Shown here: positions 8,570 to 15,608 of the stretch, piece after piece
Layout: every line of letters starts with the position of its first letter
Position numbering within the stretch: the stretch's first letter is position 1
Assembly: GCA_965662885.1 (NCBI GenBank)
Contig: CBFIJI010000014.1
Location: 1 to 31,681 of the forward strand
Reading direction: 5' to 3'
From: CBFIJI01 sp965662885
GTDB lineage: Bacteria; Bacteroidota; Bacteroidia; Flavobacteriales; Flavobacteriaceae
DNA: 31,681 bases
Translations under genes and position numbers: made by a program
The notes under the pieces: model-generated
Databases searched by the model: none
What the model was told of the DNA's origin: nothing
Seen by the model: only the letters and a program-made list of their open reading frames with translations

Positions 8570-9652
8570 TCAACCATTAATTATTTTTTCTTGGTGATTG
8601 ATCGATTCTTGGTGAATGGCTTTAAAAAGTTTGACTACAAACTCCTCACCTAATCCACGTTCCTGACCGTCAAGAATCATTTTACCCAGAATTTCATTCC
8701 AACGTTTATTTTGTAAAACAGCTACATTATTGTCTTTTTTAATTTTTCCAATGGCATCAGCTGTTTTCATTCGCTCACCTAGGGTGTCCAATAGGTTTTG
8801 ATCTAAAAGATCAATCTGAGCTCTAAGGTTCGCCAATTCGCTTTGATAATCTTCAGCATCAGTTGTTGTTTGACGTATTTTTAAGTCGTTCATAATGTCA
8901 ATCAAAGCGGAAGGGGTGACTTGCTGAGCAGCATCACTCCATGCATTGTCTGGATCCCAGTGGGACTCAATCATTAGACCGTCAAAGTTTAAATCCAAAG
9001 CTGTTTGAGACAGGTCAAAAATTAAATCTCTTCTCCCTGCAATATGGGAAGGATCACAAATCAAAGGAAGGTCTGGAAACTTACTTTTTAATTCCACAGC
9101 AATTTGCCATTCGGGAATATTACGGTACTTGGTTTTTTTATAGGTAGAAAAACCTCGATGAATAACCCCTAATTTTTTAATGTTTGCCGTGTATAAACGT
9201 TCCAAACCACCTAACCATAGGGAGAGGTCGGGATTAACTGGGTTTTTTACCAACACTATCTTATCTGTCCCTTCCAAAGCATCCGCAATTTCTTGCATGA
9301 TAAATGGACTTACTGTAGAACGTGCACCAATCCATAAAATATCAATATCATGTTCCAAGGCTAATTTTACGTGAGCAGTATTGGCGACCTCTGTTGCTGT
9401 TAATAAACCCGTTTCTTCCTTAACTTTTTGAAGCCATTTTAATCCAATTGCACCAACGCCTTCAAACATTCCTGGACGGGTTCTTGGTTTCCATATTCCA
9501 GCACGATATACTGAAACATCGCTATCTTTTAATTCATGGGCAATTTTAAGAACCTGCTCTTCCGTTTCTGCACTACAAGGTCCACCGATTACGAGTGGGT
9601 GGTCAAGCTCAAAATCATTGAGCCAATTTCTCATTTTTGGGTTATTTTCCAT
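8570..9652 (-). CDS. Bifunctional DAHP synthase / chorismate mutase (AroQ type)
   Basis: Fusion of the first enzyme of the shikimate pathway with chorismate mutase, 360 residues. Residues about 15-260 are a type I-beta DAHP synthase: GGPCSAE (23-29, metal-binding Cys26), YRAGIWKPRTRPG (49-61), WIGARSTVSPF, LVKNP, the RGFSTY block and CDPSHIAGRRD (199-209) with the metal-ligand His203; Glu229 lies in MIESHWDPDNAWSD. Residues about 270-355 are a helical AroQ chorismate mutase with LRAQIDLLDQNLLDTLGERM and AIGKIKKDN, including Arg277 and the catalytic Lys region near 303-306. The fusion is common in Bacteroidota; the mutase domain may also act as the feedback sensor for prephenate or chorismate, as known for Bacillus homologues fused at the other end. 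Last gene of the operon, 11 bases after tyrA. Confidence 0.95.
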   Translation of the reverse strand: MENNPKMRNWLNDFELDHPLVIGGPCSAETEEQVLKIAHELKDSDVSVYRAGIWKPRTRPGMFEGVGAIGLKWLQKVKEETGLLTATEVANTAHVKLALEHDIDILWIGARSTVSPFIMQEIADALEGTDKIVLVKNPVNPDLSLWLGGLERLYTANIKKLGVIHRGFSTYKKTKYRNIPEWQIAVELKSKFPDLPLICDPSHIAGRRDLIFDLSQTALDLNFDGLMIESHWDPDNAWSDAAQQVTPSALIDIMNDLKIRQTTTDAEDYQSELANLRAQIDLLDQNLLDTLGERMKTADAIGKIKKDNNVAVLQNKRWNEILGKMILDGQERGLGEEFVVKLFKAIHQESINHQEKIING

Positions 9653-9663
9653 TGTGTTTAATT

Positions 9664-10518
9664 CTATTTGATTTTTATTCCGTTAAGTATTTGTGTTAAT
9701 TGATTGGTGTTTTTCATTTGTTCGTAAATAGCTTGATGATCATCCGTTGCTATTGCCTTTTTAAAATGATTTAAATTGTCAATATAGGCATCCAAGCTTT
9801 CGATTAAATATTTTTTGTTTTGTTCAAAAATAGGCGTCCACATATCAGGAGAACTTTTTGCCAAACGGACTGTTGACTCAAAACCACTCCCTGCCAAGTC
9901 AAAGATGTTTTGTTCATCTTTTTCAATTTCTAAAACTGTTTTCCCTAACATAAAAGAGCTAACATGAGAAAGGTGAGAAACATAAGCCATGTGCTTGTCA
10001 TGTGATTTAGGAGTCATTTCTCGTAAATACATTTTCATTTTAGAAAATGTCTCTTCAGCCCAAGCTAATAAATCAGGACGGGTTTTTTCCGTCTCACAAA
10101 GTATTTGTGGTTTCCCCTCAAAAAGTCCTTCAATAGCTGCTTTAGGACCAGAAAATTCTGTCCCAGCAATTGGATGAGCAGCTAAAAACTGATCACGTTT
10201 AGGATGATTCTTAATCGATTTACAAAGTGCGTGTTTGGTAGAACCAACATCCCAAACCAAAGCAGAATTCTTAACCTTATCAAGAATCTGAGGCAATAAG
10301 TTTAAAATCACTTTTACGGGGACGCTTACAATAACGAGGTCGGCAATTGATATATCTTCCATCGTTACTTCCCGATCAATGACCCCCAAGGCGATGGCCT
10401 CCTTAATATGTTCGGTATTATGATCAATACCATAAATTTCAAGATCGTCAAACAGCCTTCGTAAATCCTTAGCCATAGAACCTCCAATCAATCCGATACC
10501 GATAATGATAAGTTTCAT
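9664..10518 (-). CDS. tyrA: Prephenate dehydrogenase
   Basis: NAD(P)+-dependent oxidative decarboxylation of prephenate to 4-hydroxyphenylpyruvate, the committed step to Tyr. 284 residues: an N-terminal Rossmann domain with GIGLIGGSMAKDL (7-19) and an acidic residue after the second strand (IYGIDHN, Asp32, suggesting NAD+ preference), VPVKVI, DVGSTK (90-95) and AHPIAGTEFSG (114-124) with the conserved His115. SHLSHVSSFML (181-191) is the second prephenate-site motif, followed by the helical dimerisation domain. There is no C-terminal ACT domain, so direct Tyr inhibition through such a domain is not expected. Its ATG overlaps the stop of the upstream aminotransferase by 4 bases, consistent with translational coupling. 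Confidence 0.95.
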   Translation of the reverse strand: MKLIIIGIGLIGGSMAKDLRRLFDDLEIYGIDHNTEHIKEAIALGVIDREVTMEDISIADLVIVSVPVKVILNLLPQILDKVKNSALVWDVGSTKHALCKSIKNHPKRDQFLAAHPIAGTEFSGPKAAIEGLFEGKPQILCETEKTRPDLLAWAEETFSKMKMYLREMTPKSHDKHMAYVSHLSHVSSFMLGKTVLEIEKDEQNIFDLAGSGFESTVRLAKSSPDMWTPIFEQNKKYLIESLDAYIDNLNHFKKAIATDDHQAIYEQMKNTNQLTQILNGIKIK

Positions 10519-11666
10519 GATGACAATCTATTTATGGCTGTTTGTATGCGAGATAAAGGAACACATAACGAAAAGCGAATATAGCCTTCCCCTTGGGTTC
10601 CAAAAACAGTTCCTGGGGTAATAAAAATATGATGTTCTTGAAGAATCCGATCAATAAACACTTCTGACTTTAAGTGAGAATTATTCAACTTGGCCCAAAG
10701 AAACATGCCCACACTATTAGGACTTACGGTAATATCTAATAAATCTGCCAATTTCATCATGGCTTCTCGTCTTTTTTGGTACTTAGCATTTAAGGTATCA
10801 AACCAAGAATTGGGCAAATTTAGTGCGGCAATAGCACCTTTCTGAATACCGTAAAACATTCCAGAATCCATGTTGCTTTTTACCTTTAAGACAGCTTGAA
10901 TGTTTGTTTTATTTCCACAGAGCATTCCAACACGCCAACCAGCCATATTAAAGGATTTACTCAATGAGTTTAACTCCATAGCTGTATCAAGAGCAACAGG
11001 AAGAGAAAGCAAACTCTGAGGATCATCATTTAAAATAAAACTGTATGGATTATCGTTTACCAAGAGGATGTCTCGTTCCTTGCACCAGCCTAAAAGTTGT
11101 GAAAAAATACTGTTTTTTGTTGCAGCTCCTGTGGGCATATGTGGGTAATTTATCCACATGATTTTTACTCCCTTCGTATCCATTGCAGCTAAAGCAGTCA
11201 TGTCTGGAAGCCAATTATTTTCCACCTTGAGATCATAAAAAAGAGGCTCCGCTTCCAACAATTTTGTCACAGAACTATAGGTAGGATACCCCGGATTGGG
11301 GATCAATACCTTATCCCCTTTATCTAAAAAAGCCATAGAAATATGCATGATTCCTTCTTTAGATCCCATTAAGGGCAACACCTCTTCATTAACGTTTAAA
11401 GCAACACCATAATTTTTTTGATAAAACCCTGCTATGGCCATTCGTAATTCAGGAAGTCCCTGATAACTTTGGTACATATGTGCTTTTGAATCACTCATCG
11501 CCTCTTGAAGTGCACTAACTACTAAAGGATGGGGTGGAAAGTCGGGACTCCCAATCCCCATGTTGATGACGTCTTTTCCTTCTTTTACCATACCCGCTAC
11601 TTCCCGTAGTTTTTTGGAAAAATAGTACTCTTGTACACTCGCTAAACGTTGCGCTGTTTTGGTCAT
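10515..11666 (-). CDS. PLP-dependent aminotransferase, probable aromatic or prephenate aminotransferase
   Basis: 383-residue fold-type I enzyme. Visible motifs: MGIGSPDFPPHPLV (36-49), MYQSYQGLPELR (64-75), GSKEGIMH, PNPGYPTY (123-130), WINYPHMPTGA (171-181), VNDNPYSF (203-210) and the PLP lysine K237 in NSLSKSFNMAGWRVGML. YPHMPTG is an unusual form of the common YPNNPTG loop. It resembles the LL-DAP aminotransferase/AspC-like group, but its place between pheA and tyrA, with a one-base overlap upstream and a 4-base overlap downstream, makes transamination of phenylpyruvate/4-hydroxyphenylpyruvate (or prephenate to arogenate) the most reasonable role. The product TyrA looks like a prephenate rather than arogenate enzyme, which favours the keto-acid route; this is inference. 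Confidence 0.88.
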   Translation of the reverse strand: MTKTAQRLASVQEYYFSKKLREVAGMVKEGKDVINMGIGSPDFPPHPLVVSALQEAMSDSKAHMYQSYQGLPELRMAIAGFYQKNYGVALNVNEEVLPLMGSKEGIMHISMAFLDKGDKVLIPNPGYPTYSSVTKLLEAEPLFYDLKVENNWLPDMTALAAMDTKGVKIMWINYPHMPTGAATKNSIFSQLLGWCKERDILLVNDNPYSFILNDDPQSLLSLPVALDTAMELNSLSKSFNMAGWRVGMLCGNKTNIQAVLKVKSNMDSGMFYGIQKGAIAALNLPNSWFDTLNAKYQKRREAMMKLADLLDITVSPNSVGMFLWAKLNNSHLKSEVFIDRILQEHHIFITPGTVFGTQGEGYIRFSLCVPLSRIQTAINRLSS

Positions 11667-12499
11667 TATTTTTTATTGATGTATTCCCCAAGAACCTTTA
11701 GTTCAAGAGCCATGATTGCTAATATTTTTCGAGCTTTTTCATAGTTTTTATATTCCTCAAAGGTTACATCTACAAAAAAGGCATACTTACCGGGAGTTTC
11801 AATAACGGGAAGTGATTGAATTTTAGTAAGATTCAACTGACAGTCACTCATCACGTTGAGTACAGTTGCCAAACTCCCTCGTTGATGATCTAAAATAAAT
11901 TTGATGCCTGCTTTGTTCACCTGCTCTTCCATTACGGAAGGAGATTCTTTTTGAATAATCACAAAGCGAGTAATATTGTTTTGAATGGTCTGAATAGAGT
12001 GACCTAAAATGTTCAACTCAAATAACGAAGCAGCATGAGCACTAGCAATAGCACCTACACCTTCCAAACGATTTTCAGCAATTCGTCGTGCTTCATCAGC
12101 GGTATCTTCTGCTTCAACAAGACGAATGTGGGGATGATGGGTGAAAAATTGCTTACACTGCAATAAAGCCATCGGATGGGAATGCACTTCCCGAAGTTCC
12201 TCGATTGTTTGTCCGGGAAGTGCCATTAAATTGTGATGGATGTTTAGGTAACTTTCACCTACGACATGTAAATTATTTTGATCAATTAAGGCGTAGTTTG
12301 GAATAATGGATCCTGCTATAGAATTTTCAATTGCCATAACCCCCATGGTCGCTTTATCCGAAAGAAGCGCATCAACTAAGCCATCAAATGAAGCACATTC
12401 TAAGAGACTACTTTCTCCTGAAAAATACTGTTGATAGACCGCATGGTGAAAAGAACCTCGGATACCTTGAATGGCAATAATGTCTTGTTTTGTTTGCAT
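11666..12499 (-). CDS. pheA: Prephenate dehydratase with ACT domain
   Basis: Converts prephenate to phenylpyruvate. 277 residues from the ATG at 12499. The catalytic half shows IQGIRGSFHH, VMAIENSIAGSI (54-65), HHNLMALPG and the diagnostic NNITRF (175-180) with the TRF triad. The C-terminal ACT domain (about 198-275) has GSLATVL (208-214) in the position of the usual GALxxxL motif, but QSLP (228-231) where the classical Phe-binding ESRP motif stands, so allosteric control may differ. An in-frame TTG at 12508 would start inside the U-run of the leader terminator and is unlikely. No chorismate mutase is fused; that activity is supplied by the last gene of the operon. First structural gene after the Phe/Tyr attenuator. 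Confidence 0.95.
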   Translation of the reverse strand: MQTKQDIIAIQGIRGSFHHAVYQQYFSGESSLLECASFDGLVDALLSDKATMGVMAIENSIAGSIIPNYALIDQNNLHVVGESYLNIHHNLMALPGQTIEELREVHSHPMALLQCKQFFTHHPHIRLVEAEDTADEARRIAENRLEGVGAIASAHAASLFELNILGHSIQTIQNNITRFVIIQKESPSVMEEQVNKAGIKFILDHQRGSLATVLNVMSDCQLNLTKIQSLPVIETPGKYAFFVDVTFEEYKNYEKARKILAIMALELKVLGEYINKK

Positions 12500-12506
12500 T
12501 GACTTC

Positions 12507-12538
12507 AAAAAAAAAGTCCTGAGATGTATCAGGACTTT
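12507..12538 (-). terminator. Leader terminator (attenuator) before pheA
   Basis: Perfect 10-base stem AAAGTCCTGA/TCAGGACTTT (12538-12529 and 12522-12513) with a 6-base loop, followed by U residues: nine in a row at 12515-12507, three of them in the stem. It lies between the leader peptide stop and the pheA ATG, where it would stop transcription before the operon. Its 5' arm is complementary to a segment inside the end of the leader ORF, so it can be replaced by an antiterminator. Confidence 0.9.
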
Positions 12539-12590
12539 CTATTTATAGTTTAAATTTTTACTACAAAGCCCTATCCTCTTCCGTATAGAA
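12531..12590 (-). promoter_or_regulatory. Competing helices of the Phe/Tyr attenuator
   Basis: Two mutually exclusive pairings can be read in the leader RNA. Antiterminator: AGGGCUUU (12572-12565, leader codons 20-22) pairs over 8 bases, one of them G-U, with AAAGUCCU (12538-12531), the 5' arm of the terminator. Protector: UUCUAU (12590-12585, codons 14-15, Phe-Tyr) pairs over 6 bases, two of them G-U, with AUAGGG (12574-12569), which hides the antiterminator strand. A ribosome halted on the Phe/Tyr codons would cover UUCUAU and allow the antiterminator; one reaching the stop would cover AGGGCUUU and allow termination. Pairings were found by eye without energy calculation. Confidence 0.75.
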
Positions 12591-12629
12591 GTAAAAAAAG
12601 CGATCGTAATAAAAATTATTATTGTTCAT
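12561..12629 (-). CDS. Phe/Tyr-rich leader peptide of the pheA operon
   Basis: A 22-codon ORF (ATG at 12629, TAG ending at 12561) lying between a good promoter and the leader terminator. It contains four Phe and four Tyr codons in two clusters: FYY at codons 6-8 and FFYFY at codons 11-15, followed by TEEDRAL. Eight aromatics of exactly the two amino acids made by the operon, in so short an ORF, and positioned so that a stalled ribosome would control the following helices, is the classical design of a transcription attenuator (as for pheA and trp in enterobacteria). The peptide itself presumably has no function; translation of its codons is the sensor of charged tRNA-Phe and tRNA-Tyr. Confidence 0.85.
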   Translation of the reverse strand: MNNNNFYYDRFFYFYTEEDRAL

Positions 12630-12645
12630 TGTAAAAATTCGTTAA

Positions 12646-12676
12646 CAAAATTAGCATAGCTTTTGAATAAAACAAA
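12646..12676 (-). promoter_or_regulatory. Promoter of the pheA operon
   Basis: Reading leftwards: TTTG (12676-12673), 19 bases, then TAATTTTG (12653-12646), a perfect match to the Bacteroidota consensus TTTG-N19-TAnnTTTG. The transcript should start near 12640, about ten bases before the leader-peptide ATG. Confidence 0.8.
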
Positions 12677-12807
12677 TAATTCTTTGTTTTTTTTAGATTC
12701 CCCGATGCCATCTTTTAGGTTTTACTTTAATGCTTATCTTTATAAAACATTTATCATTTGAATTGTTTTAAATCAAAAAGATAACTCCCCAGATAAATCT
12801 ATCCCCA

Positions 12808-13698
12808 ATGAAAGTAACTGGCTTTTCAATCATAAAAAATGCAGTACAATTTGATTATCCAATTGTGGCTGCCATACAATCCATTCTTCCCATTTGTGAT
12901 GACTTTATCATTGCAATAGGAGATTCAGATGACGGAACTGAACAACTTATTGAACAGATCAAAAGTTCAAAAATAAAAGTGGTAAAGACACAATGGAATC
13001 AACAGTTACGAAAAGGCGGTTATGTATTAGCAGAAGAAACAAACAAAGCATTAAAACACATTCCTAAAGACTCCGATTGGGCTTTCTATATTCAGGGAGA
13101 TGAAGTAATTCATGAAAAATATCTCCAATCAATTCATAAGGCCATGCAGCACTACAAAGAGGAGGTGAGTGTCGATGGACTACTGTTTGAATATGTCCAT
13201 TTTTACGGTTCTTACGATTATATAGGGAATTCCTCAAAATGGTACAGCCATGAGATTCGAGTGATAAAAAACCAACCTAATATTTACTCTTATCGCGATG
13301 CCCAAGGCTTTCGAAAAGACAAGAATAAAAAACTCAAGGTTGTACCTATTGAAGCATGTGTATATCATTATGGATGGGTAAAACCGCCCCAAATCATGCA
13401 ACAAAAGAAAGAAAACTCAATACGGTATTACCATAATGATGAGTGGATTAAAAAAAACACCTCCAATGAATCCTCTTATGATTATGCCAAAAAAATTGAA
13501 AATATCAGACGCTTTAAAGGGAAACACCCTAAGGTTATGGAAAAGAGAATAGCCAAAAAGAACTGGGAGTTCCTTTACGACATTTCCAAAAACAAGGTGT
13601 CGATAAAGGACAGAATCAAATTCTTTTTAAAAACCTATCTTGGTATTAATTCTTATTACGTCAACTACAAAATCATTAGACCAAAAAAAAAGGGATAG
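12808..13698 (+). CDS. Glycosyltransferase, family 2-like (GT-A fold)
   Basis: 296 residues. The N-terminal half has a GT-A-like arrangement: VTGFSIIKNAVQFDYPIVAAIQSILPICDDFIIAIGDSDDGTEQLI (residues 3-48), with DSDDGT as the nucleotide-binding acidic stretch, and WAFYIQGDEVIH (91-102), where GDE would hold the metal in place of a DxD motif. The rest contains SHEIRVIKN and VYHYGWVKPP, typical of glycosyltransferases acting on lipopolysaccharide or capsule sugars, and a basic C-terminus (IIRPKKKG). No membrane helix, so a cytoplasmic or peripheral enzyme. Donor and acceptor cannot be told. It is a lone gene with no other polysaccharide genes around; gldA follows after 57 bases on the same strand. 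Confidence 0.75.
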   Translation: MKVTGFSIIKNAVQFDYPIVAAIQSILPICDDFIIAIGDSDDGTEQLIEQIKSSKIKVVKTQWNQQLRKGGYVLAEETNKALKHIPKDSDWAFYIQGDEVIHEKYLQSIHKAMQHYKEEVSVDGLLFEYVHFYGSYDYIGNSSKWYSHEIRVIKNQPNIYSYRDAQGFRKDKNKKLKVVPIEACVYHYGWVKPPQIMQQKKENSIRYYHNDEWIKKNTSNESSYDYAKKIENIRRFKGKHPKVMEKRIAKKNWEFLYDISKNKVSIKDRIKFFLKTYLGINSYYVNYKIIRPKKKG

Positions 13699-13755
13699 TG
13701 TTCATCGACTCAAAACTACGTTTTTGATAAAGGAGTATCTTTACAAAAAAATGGC

Positions 13756-14652
13756 ATGCACCTCCAATTAAAAAAAGTTTCTAAAAATTACGGAAAAGTT
13801 AAAGCCCTTCAAGATATTTCACTAGACTTACCCAAAGGAGAAATCATCGGTTTGTTAGGACCTAATGGTGCAGGGAAGACTACTCTTATGAAAATTGTAG
13901 CTGGATATATTTCTAATTGGGAAGGGGATATTTCTTGGAATGGTTTAGACTTAAAAAAAGACCTGAAAACCATTCAAGGAAAAATGGGATATCTTCCTGA
14001 GAACAACCCTCTTTATTTAGAAATGTATGTAAAAGAATATCTTCAATTTGTGGCAAATTTATACCAAATAAAATCATCCAATTTTTCAGAAACTATTGAA
14101 AAAACGGGACTTTCCCAGTTTCAAAATCAAAAAATTGAAACCCTTTCAAAAGGATATCGGCAACGGGTGGGTTTGGCGGCTGCTCTAATTCATAATCCAG
14201 AGATTCTTATCCTTGACGAACCTACTACAGGACTTGATCCTAACCAACTTGTTGAAATCCGTAAACTTATTTTAGACTTAGGTAAAGAGAAAACGGTTAT
14301 CCTTTCCACTCATATTCTTCAAGAGGTCGATGCCCTCTGCGACCGAGTTATTATCATTAATAAAGGGAGTATTGTATTGGATAAATCCATGGAGTCCATT
14401 CGAAAAAATCAGCAGCAAATTATTGAGGTTTCTTTTGATTACCGCATTGAAACTGTGGCATTAGAACAAATCAACCATGTTTCAAAGGTGGTTAATACCC
14501 ACGATTTTGATTATGAATTAACCGTAGACTCCGAACAAGATATACGAGCGGCAGTTTTTGACTTTGCCCATGATAACGGACTGAAAATTTTAAAGCTTCA
14601 GTTGAAAAATCAAAACTTAGCAAGTCTTTTTAATGAATTGACACAGGTCTAA
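13756..14652 (+). CDS. gldA: ABC transporter ATP-binding protein, GldA type
   Basis: 298-residue ABC ATPase. Walker A GPNGAGKT (35-42), Q-loop region before GYLPENNPLYLEMYVKEYL (78-96), ABC signature LSKGY (130-134), Walker B ILILDE (150-155), D-loop TTGLD, and H-loop His186 in LSTHI. The PENNPLYLEMYVKEYLQFVA segment and overall length are those of GldA, the ATPase of the GldA-GldFG transporter required for gliding in Flavobacterium johnsoniae. The permease GldFG is not in this window, which fits the separate location of gldA in known genomes. After residue 220 lies a regulatory C-terminal domain. The first ATG at 13751 is out of frame and quickly stops, so 13756 is the start. Its TAA overlaps the metF stop by 4 bases. 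A generic ABC-2 exporter ATPase is the alternative reading. Confidence 0.82.
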   Translation: MHLQLKKVSKNYGKVKALQDISLDLPKGEIIGLLGPNGAGKTTLMKIVAGYISNWEGDISWNGLDLKKDLKTIQGKMGYLPENNPLYLEMYVKEYLQFVANLYQIKSSNFSETIEKTGLSQFQNQKIETLSKGYRQRVGLAAALIHNPEILILDEPTTGLDPNQLVEIRKLILDLGKEKTVILSTHILQEVDALCDRVIIINKGSIVLDKSMESIRKNQQQIIEVSFDYRIETVALEQINHVSKVVNTHDFDYELTVDSEQDIRAAVFDFAHDNGLKILKLQLKNQNLASLFNELTQV

Positions 14653-15605
14653 AAGACAGCGGCTGCAATTTTCCTGATATTTTCAGATTTTCCCATCGAA
14701 TAAAAATGTAAAAAAGGAACTTGAGCTGCCTTAAGTTCTTTACATTGAGCAATACTCCATTCCACACCTACCTGTCTAACCTCCGTATTATTTTTACATT
14801 TAATGACGGATTTTATTAATGCCTCTGGCAAATCCACATGAAATCGGTGAGGAATCATGTTCAGTTGTTTAAGAGTCGACAAGGGTTTAAGTCCGGGGAT
14901 AATTGGAACCGTAATTCCTTCTTGACGGCATTTTTTTTCAAAATCAAAAAATTTCTGATTGTCAAAAAACATTTGGGTTACAATATAATCTGCTCCAGCA
15001 GCAATTTTCTTTTTTAGGAAATGAATATCGCTATCCAAGCTCGGGGCTTCCATATGTTTTTCAGGATAACCTGCCACACCGATACAAAAATCAGTAGGGG
15101 TGCAGTTTTGCAACACATCATCAAGATATTCCCCTTGGTTTAAGTTAGTGATTTGTTCCACCAATTCACTTGCATAGGCATGTCCATTTGGATTTGGCTT
15201 AAAATAGGTTTCCGACTTAACAGCATCACCGCGAAGAGCCACCACATTTTGAATTCCTAAAAAATCAAGATCTATTAAAAAATTTTCAGTGTCTTCACTG
15301 GTAAAACCTCCACATAAAATATGGGGAATGGCATCGACTGCATATTTATTTTGAATTGCAGCACAAATCCCAACTGTGCCCGGCCTTTTTCTGATGATCC
15401 GTTTTTCCAACAAACCGTTACCATGCTCCTTATAGACATATTCCTCTCTGTGATAGGTCACATCTATGAAAGGTGGATTAAACTCCATTAGCGGATCAAT
15501 CCCATCAAAAATAGAAGAGATGTTTTGTCCTTTTAAAGGAGGTAAAACTTCAAATGAAAACTGTGTATTTCCTTTTGCGTTTTTTAAATGTTCCGTTACT
15601 TTCAT
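14649..15605 (-). CDS. metF: 5,10-methylenetetrahydrofolate reductase
   Basis: Reduces methylene-THF to methyl-THF, the methyl donor for MetH. 318 residues, close to the usual 290-320, forming a TIM barrel with FAD. Motifs: FSFEVLPPLKG (17-27) with the catalytic Glu, DVTYHREE, RPGTVGICAAIQNKY, HILCGGFTSEDTENFL, ALRGD (VVALRGDAV), GVAGYPEKHMEAPS, ADYIVTQMFFDNQKFFDF and PIIPGLKPL. The sequence HILCGGF is the bacteroidotal version of the HLTC motif. Last gene of the eight-gene methionine operon, 3 bases after metH. No terminator is seen after it: its stop shares four bases with the convergent gldA stop, so the transcript must end inside gldA. Confidence 0.96.
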   Translation of the reverse strand: MKVTEHLKNAKGNTQFSFEVLPPLKGQNISSIFDGIDPLMEFNPPFIDVTYHREEYVYKEHGNGLLEKRIIRKRPGTVGICAAIQNKYAVDAIPHILCGGFTSEDTENFLIDLDFLGIQNVVALRGDAVKSETYFKPNPNGHAYASELVEQITNLNQGEYLDDVLQNCTPTDFCIGVAGYPEKHMEAPSLDSDIHFLKKKIAAGADYIVTQMFFDNQKFFDFEKKCRQEGITVPIIPGLKPLSTLKQLNMIPHRFHVDLPEALIKSVIKCKNNTEVRQVGVEWSIAQCKELKAAQVPFLHFYSMGKSENIRKIAAAVF

Positions 15606-15608
15606 TCG

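Noticed and set aside
12500..12508. TTG at 12508 as pheA start
   Set aside because: It lies in the U-run of the leader terminator and adds only three residues; the ATG at 12499 is more plausible.
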